A stretch of DNA of 64,000 nucleotides from Bacillus sp. (in: firmicutes) (GTDB lineage Bacteria; Bacillota; Bacilli; Bacillales; Cytobacillaceae), in NCBI GenBank assembly GCA_011524525.1, contig WTKE01000108.1:1-64000 (forward strand), given 5' to 3'. Positions 59,550-64,000 of the stretch are shown piece by piece. The position numbers and the translations under genes are program-made. Under the pieces are notes generated by a model, which had not been told where the DNA came from, did not search any database, and was given only the letters and a program-made list of their open reading frames with translations. The number at the start of each line of letters is the position of its first letter. Positions within the stretch are counted from its first letter, which is position 1.

Positions 59550-61016
59550 TTATTCGAATGTTGGAGGTTTTCGATGCTGTGTTGCTTGTTCAAAGGCAAA
59601 ACCCAGTTTAATAAGAGTGGGTTCACTATAGGCGGTCCCGGTGAACGTGATTCCAACCGGTTCTCCTTCACTCGTATAACCAGCAGGAACGGTAATAGAT
59701 GGATATCCTGCTTTCGCTGGGATTCCTGCTCCAAAATTATTTGGGAACACGATGGCATCCAATTGGTGCTCTTTTAACACATAATCAATTCCTTGCTCTG
59801 TAGAATAGTATAGATCTTCTTCGAGCGCTTTTAAGTATGCTTCTTCGGTTAATTTACCAGATGTAGCCTCTGCTTCCTCAAGAACGATTTGTCCATACTT
59901 TAAGCATGTTTCTTCATTCTCTTTATTAAACTGAATCACATCGGATAGTGAACGAATTTTCACCGAGGAATCCACTGTTTTTAAGTACGCATTCACATCT
60001 GATTTAAACTCATATGTGAGCACATCATAGCTCCAATTTCGTCCTGTAGATGGGATTACCACATCGTCTACGACCTCGGCACCAAGCTCGATTAGCTTTT
60101 CAACGGCTGTATTCATCACCTGAATCTGACCATCATTTAAATATCCAAAGTATACCTCACGGGCAATTCCAATACGTGCGCCTTTTAACCCTTGATCATC
60201 CAAAAATGAAGTGAAGTCGATCTCAGCCAAATCTGTATTCGTTAACGTCACTGGATCATTTTCATCACGCGCAGATAAAGCGCTTAATAAATAGACGGCA
60301 TCTTTTACGGTTCTTGCCATCGGACCAGCCGTGTCCTGGCTATGAGCGATTGGTATAATCCCTTTTCTGCTCACTAACCCTACCGTTGGTTTTATTCCCA
60401 CCAAAGAATTTTGGCTAGCAGGACTTAAGATGGAGCCCGAGGTTTCGGTTCCCACTGCTACAACAGCTAGGTTCGCTGCAATAGAAGCACCTGATCCAGA
60501 ACTTGATCCTCCGACATCAAACTGACCAGGTCCGTACGGGTTTAACACCTGTCCACCACGAGAGCTATATCCGCTTTTCATTCCCTCAGCCATAAAATTG
60601 GCCCATTCCGTCATATTGGTTTTCCCTAATATGACTGCACCTGCTTGTCTTAAAAGAGCAGCTACCTTTGAGTCTTCTTTTGCATACGAATCAGCAAGTG
60701 CCAATGAACCTGCACTCGTATGCATATGGTCACCTGTATCGATATTATCCTTAATCAGAACAGGAATTCCGTGGAGCGAGCCGCGTGGTCCCTTTAATTT
60801 CCGCTCTGCATCAAGACTTGCTGCAATCTGAATGGCATGAGGATTCACTTCAAGTACGGAATTGATCTTTGGATCTACTGTACGAATGCGATGTAAATAC
60901 ATGGTTACAAGTTCTTTTGAGGTAATTTCACCAGAAGCCATCTTTTCCTGAATCAAGTCGACCGTTGCTTCTTCAAGCCACTCTTCATAAGCGTTATGTA
61001 AACGTGGACTCTCCAT
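59550..61016 (-). CDS. Amidase signature family enzyme
   Basis: 488 aa. Ser-cisSer-Lys triad is visible: Lys in GIPVLIKDNIDTGD (about residue 83), cis-Ser in GGSSSGSGASIAANLAVVAVGTETSGSILSPAS with the nucleophilic Ser. GatA-like in fold, but there are no gatB/gatC neighbours, so it is a free amidase of unknown substrate. The N-terminal part EATVDLIQEKMASGEITSKELV is typical. Confidence 0.9.
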   Translation of the reverse strand: MESPRLHNAYEEWLEEATVDLIQEKMASGEITSKELVTMYLHRIRTVDPKINSVLEVNPHAIQIAASLDAERKLKGPRGSLHGIPVLIKDNIDTGDHMHTSAGSLALADSYAKEDSKVAALLRQAGAVILGKTNMTEWANFMAEGMKSGYSSRGGQVLNPYGPGQFDVGGSSSGSGASIAANLAVVAVGTETSGSILSPASQNSLVGIKPTVGLVSRKGIIPIAHSQDTAGPMARTVKDAVYLLSALSARDENDPVTLTNTDLAEIDFTSFLDDQGLKGARIGIAREVYFGYLNDGQIQVMNTAVEKLIELGAEVVDDVVIPSTGRNWSYDVLTYEFKSDVNAYLKTVDSSVKIRSLSDVIQFNKENEETCLKYGQIVLEEAEATSGKLTEEAYLKALEEDLYYSTEQGIDYVLKEHQLDAIVFPNNFGAGIPAKAGYPSITVPAGYTSEGEPVGITFTGTAYSEPTLIKLGFAFEQATQHRKPPTFE

Positions 61017-61056
61017 TCCTCCAACCCCTTTTTAAAATATACCTTTATTATACAAC

Positions 61057-61083
61057 AAGGAGTGGGTATCTCTCCCACTCCTT
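61057..61083 (-). terminator. Hairpin downstream of yfmL
   Basis: AAGGAGTGGG / CCCACTCCTT stem between yfmL and the amidase gene; the T-run is short, so termination may be partial. Confidence 0.55.
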
Positions 61084-61088
61084 AGAAC

Positions 61089-62231
61089 TTACTTTCTTGA
61101 ATTTGCATCAACCATTTGGCCTTTAAAAAACACCTTTTTTACAACGTCCTTTTTTAAATCGCGAGAAAATTTCTTTAAGTCTCTCTCTTCACGTTCATTT
61201 ACTAAAGAAATGACCGTACCTTCTGCCCCAAATCTTCCCGTACGTCCCGATCGGTGCACATATTGCTCTATATCTCTAGGGAAATCATAATGAACCACAT
61301 GTGTGATGCCCTTTATGTCTAACCCTCTCGCAGCGACATCTGTAGCAAGCAACATATTCACCTTTCCTGTTCGAAAATCCTTCAAAGCATTCTTACGTTT
61401 GTCCTTGTTTAAATCACTATGTAAGACAGACGCTTTTACATTTTGAAAGGCAAGCTTTTCTGATACCACATTCAAATTTCCGATATCTTTAATAAATACG
61501 AGGACACTTGCTTCTTCCAAGCGGGAAATTTTTTCAAGCAGCTTAATTTTATCGCGTTGTTCCGCAGCAAAATACACATGGTCAACCGCACCAGACTCAA
61601 TTGTTTCATCTTTCGTTACTTTAATAACTTCAGCATCCTTCGTCAATTCCTTCGCTAAAGTCACGGAATGCTCCGGTAAAGTCGCTGAAAATAGAACCAC
61701 CTGTCGATCTGCCTGGGAGGATTTCACAATATTCTTTACTGTCTGCAGATGCTCTTTTGTTAATAGCTGGTCACCTTCATCAAGTACAATCGTTTTTACC
61801 TCATGCATTTTGATTTTCTTTTGTGCAATCAATTCCATCATTCGCCCCGGAGTTCCAGCGATAATATGGGGCTGCTTTTTTAGCTTTTCGAGCTGACGCT
61901 TGACGTTAGCTCCTCCGATAAAAGACGCAGAACGAATTCCGCTTCCTTCACTCCATTTTTGAATCTCTGAAAGGATTTGCATGACTAGCTCCTGCGAGGA
62001 AGCAAGGATGACTGCTTGAATCGTTCGTTTCTCAGGATCCACTTTATTTAAGACTGGTAGAAGATATGCTAGTGTTTTTCCCGTTCCTGTTGGCGACTCC
62101 GCTATCACATCTTTCCCTTCTACAATAAAAGGAACGGCTTTTGTCTGAACACTCGTTAACTCCTTAAATCCTTCTTTTGTCCATACATCCTGTATAAATG
62201 GCTGTAGCTCGTTTACAATTGTCGTACTCAT
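61089..62231 (-). CDS. yfmL: DEAD-box RNA helicase YfmL
   Basis: 380 aa. Motif I ESPTGTGKT, Ia, GG (FIGGANVKRQ), Ib TPGR, motif II here DEGD (LDEGDQLLT) in place of DEAD, motif III SAT, and motif VI HRSGRTGRFG. Short, without a C-terminal extension, as in B. subtilis YfmL, which helps 50S assembly and growth in the cold. The Ala to Gly change in motif II is a mild departure; B. subtilis YfmL has DETD. Confidence 0.88.
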   Translation of the reverse strand: MSTTIVNELQPFIQDVWTKEGFKELTSVQTKAVPFIVEGKDVIAESPTGTGKTLAYLLPVLNKVDPEKRTIQAVILASSQELVMQILSEIQKWSEGSGIRSASFIGGANVKRQLEKLKKQPHIIAGTPGRMMELIAQKKIKMHEVKTIVLDEGDQLLTKEHLQTVKNIVKSSQADRQVVLFSATLPEHSVTLAKELTKDAEVIKVTKDETIESGAVDHVYFAAEQRDKIKLLEKISRLEEASVLVFIKDIGNLNVVSEKLAFQNVKASVLHSDLNKDKRKNALKDFRTGKVNMLLATDVAARGLDIKGITHVVHYDFPRDIEQYVHRSGRTGRFGAEGTVISLVNEREERDLKKFSRDLKKDVVKKVFFKGQMVDANSRK

Positions 62232-62316
62232 ATGCTTCTCCTTTAATCAAAGCTGATCTATTTCAGCTCGCTCTTTATAAACCTATATAAATACTAGCTG
62301 AAAGACCCCACAATGT

Positions 62317-63534
62317 CTATTCTCTTGGAATTTCTGTAATAAAGGTTTTCCCTCTAACTCCAGATCTTCTTAAATGAAGATTGATATCAACATCTACATC
62401 AGCCTGCGCGAATACTTCATCCCAATTGTTTTCTACCTTTACATACTCTTTATGATGTTGCCGATTAAAGGCTTCTCCAAAACCAAAAATATCAACACCA
62501 AATTCTGTTTGCACTTTCTTGATGGTTTCCTGAATATTCTTCGCCACATAACGATTGATTTTCTCTTCAAAATCTCTATATGTATCCATTTTTGTTAAAT
62601 CATTCATACATTGAGTGGCTTCAATTCTTGTTTCACCATTTATTTTCACCTTTAAGACAGGCTTTCCATTCGAATAATCTACTTTAAGTTTATTATGAGT
62701 TTCAGTTACTGTTACGGCGATATAATCCTCTTCCTCGGGTTTTTTCTGCTCGTCTGAACAGGGCACGCTCATACTGGTTGTCTTTAGTTTTTGTGTCCAG
62801 TAATAATTTCTAGTTTCATCCACAGTTAAATATCCAATTAACTGGTCATTTTTAAAAACAGCCATCCCGTCCATTTCTACAATTGTATCTACACTCGTCT
62901 TCGTATTATTTTCAGCTTTTTCCCCCTTTTCGGGGTCCCCTTTAATCACTAATGTTGCTGACACAGGATTGCGCCCCTTAGATGTTAAAGCAGAAATAAA
63001 ATCAGTCAGTCTGACTCCCGGGTCTCCTCCCCACTCATCATTAAAGGATTGTGTTTGCTTGTGTACTTTTAAAGAAGGGACCTTTTGGATCGGATACGTT
63101 ACTTTTACAAATGCTTCTGCCTTTTCACCCTTTGTTATCATAATGTTAAAGTCATTACGGAATTGACCGCTACGATCAAGGAAATCAATAAATTCAATAA
63201 TCCCTTCCTTTGCTATTTTTTCACTGATGTATAACACCCTCGTATGAGAAAAAATTAATCTTCTTGTAATCCCAATATTCATTTTATGAAGAAGCTCAGA
63301 GACTGAATTTCCTTCAAGTGAGTAAGTTAAGGCCGGAGCAGCCTCTCCACCCATTTGATTTTTTGAAAATTGACTCGCATTGACTACCTCGATGGTTAAT
63401 CGATATTTACTGTTCTCTCCCTTATCAACAGCAAGCCCTGTGACAATGGAAACATCGTTCAATTCAATTCGGTCCCAACAGCCAGCTAATATAACGACGC
63501 ATCCCAAGATCAATAATGCTTGTTTAAATTTCAT
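62317..63534 (-). CDS. Ger(x)C family spore germination lipoprotein
   Basis: 405 aa. Lipobox LAGCWDRIELND, with the CWDxxE start shared by GerAC-type proteins, then domains 1-3 (VTGLAVDKG, ALTYSLEGNSVSELLHKMN, FSHTRVLYISEKIAKEGI). GerC subunits anchor at the outer face of the spore inner membrane and are needed for nutrient receptor function. The stop-start overlap of 4 bp with the upstream gene shows one operon. Confidence 0.92.
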   Translation of the reverse strand: MKFKQALLILGCVVILAGCWDRIELNDVSIVTGLAVDKGENSKYRLTIEVVNASQFSKNQMGGEAAPALTYSLEGNSVSELLHKMNIGITRRLIFSHTRVLYISEKIAKEGIIEFIDFLDRSGQFRNDFNIMITKGEKAEAFVKVTYPIQKVPSLKVHKQTQSFNDEWGGDPGVRLTDFISALTSKGRNPVSATLVIKGDPEKGEKAENNTKTSVDTIVEMDGMAVFKNDQLIGYLTVDETRNYYWTQKLKTTSMSVPCSDEQKKPEEEDYIAVTVTETHNKLKVDYSNGKPVLKVKINGETRIEATQCMNDLTKMDTYRDFEEKINRYVAKNIQETIKKVQTEFGVDIFGFGEAFNRQHHKEYVKVENNWDEVFAQADVDVDINLHLRRSGVRGKTFITEIPRE

Positions 63535-64000
63535 TTTTGTCCTCCTAATGGCTGATCAGGTGGACTTGGCTGGGTATTTTCTTCACTTCTAACTGGTGAT
63601 TTTGGATACAAATATGAAGGTCGTTTTTTATTTAACCATATCGGAAGACGTACAAATACATCATCCTGATTTCTCGGTTGAAACGGTGCCACCGGTGCCA
63701 AATAGGGGATACCAAAGGACCTGAGACTGACTAAATGAATAACCATTACGATTAAAAATAGAAGTACACCATATAATCCCATAAAGGCGGCGCTAAATAT
63801 TACAACAAAACGGAGCAAGCGTGTGGCAATAGAAAAGCTATAAATAGGAGATACAAAGCTCGCAATGGCGGTAAAAGCAACAACAATTACGAGAACATTA
63901 GACACGAGGCCCGCTTCTACAGCCGCTTGTCCTATAACGAGTGCCCCAACAATAGAAACGGTTTGTCCAACCACCCTTGGCATACGTACTCCTGCTTCTC
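63531..64000 (-). CDS. GerA-type germinant receptor A subunit (C-terminal part, cut by window edge)
   Basis: Partial; the 5' end lies beyond the window. EAGVRMPRVVGQTVSIVGALVIGQAAVEAG is the conserved membrane-entry block of GerAA proteins, followed by two or three more helices and a proline-rich tail (KSPVRSEENTQPSPPDQP). An ATG at 63983 is internal. Upstream partner of the Ger(x)C gene. Confidence 0.92.
   Translation of the reverse strand, partial: EAGVRMPRVVGQTVSIVGALVIGQAAVEAGLVSNVLVIVVAFTAIASFVSPIYSFSIATRLLRFVVIFSAAFMGLYGVLLFLIVMVIHLVSLRSFGIPYLAPVAPFQPRNQDDVFVRLPIWLNKKRPSYLYPKSPVRSEENTQPSPPDQPLGGQK

Overview
The window is a 64 kb stretch of a low-GC, endospore-forming Bacillaceae chromosome. 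Evidence: many proteins match Bacillus subtilis families (YfkA-K, LiaIHFSR, YclNOPQ, SinR/SinI, YfmL, MotAB), there are spore genes (PdaA, GerA-type receptor subunits, CotF-like coat proteins, YkvU-like flippase), ribosome binding sites are strong AAAGGAGG types, and TTG/GTG starts occur. The left edge is the leader and tandem promoters of a ribosomal RNA operon reading leftwards out of the window; the right edge cuts a gerA-type gene.

Layout. 0.3-18 kb: pdaA, a chloramphenicol-phosphotransferase-like kinase, class I fumarase, then a block collinear with B. subtilis yfkA-yfkK (radical SAM YfkAB, YfkD, Ca2+/H+ antiporter YfkE, MFS YfkF, YfkH-YfkI-YfkJ, YfkK) into which a ZosA-like metal ATPase, an OsmC protein and others are placed; then an HD-GYP protein and a methionine aminopeptidase. 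18-25 kb: sinR and, convergent to it, a short sinI missed by simple ORF calling; pseudouridine catabolism (psuK-psuG); the flagellar stator motAB. 24.8-25.3 kb: a peroxiredoxin whose peroxidatic cysteine codon is an in-frame UGA followed at 17 nt by a hairpin with a GGUC loop, best explained as a selenocysteine peroxiredoxin. 25-34 kb: topB, an MFS exporter, aminopeptidase AmpS, acylphosphatase, coat-like proteins, YetF. 34-38 kb: Fur-controlled petrobactin-type siderophore importer yclNOPQ plus a heme monooxygenase. 38-48 kb: YfiT-like DinB protein, a nucleotidyltransferase, a chemoreceptor, queF under a preQ1 riboswitch, a TetR/NAD-epimerase pair sharing one operator, a cold shock protein and a YkvU-like flippase. 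49-56 kb: an ABC-F ATPase preceded by a leader peptide and two terminators, the cell-envelope stress operon liaIHFSR, and a LysM-CAP secreted protein. 56-64 kb: Fpg/Nei glycosylase, Rieske-FAD oxidoreductase, amidase, DEAD-box helicase YfmL, and the end of a ger operon.

Non-coding DNA carries four unrelated repeat families: a 16-copy array with 52-bp period (48.6-49.4 kb), a 20-bp-period array (55.6-55.9 kb), 48-bp-period units present in opposite orientations at 18.25 and 28.0 kb, and dispersed ~25-bp palindromes at 15.4-15.6 and 37.9-38.1 kb. The points most worth testing are the selenocysteine peroxiredoxin, the ABC-F leader-peptide attenuator, an orphan promoter-to-terminator transcript at 7.5 kb, the rearranged sinR/sinI pair, and the constant-period repeat arrays.
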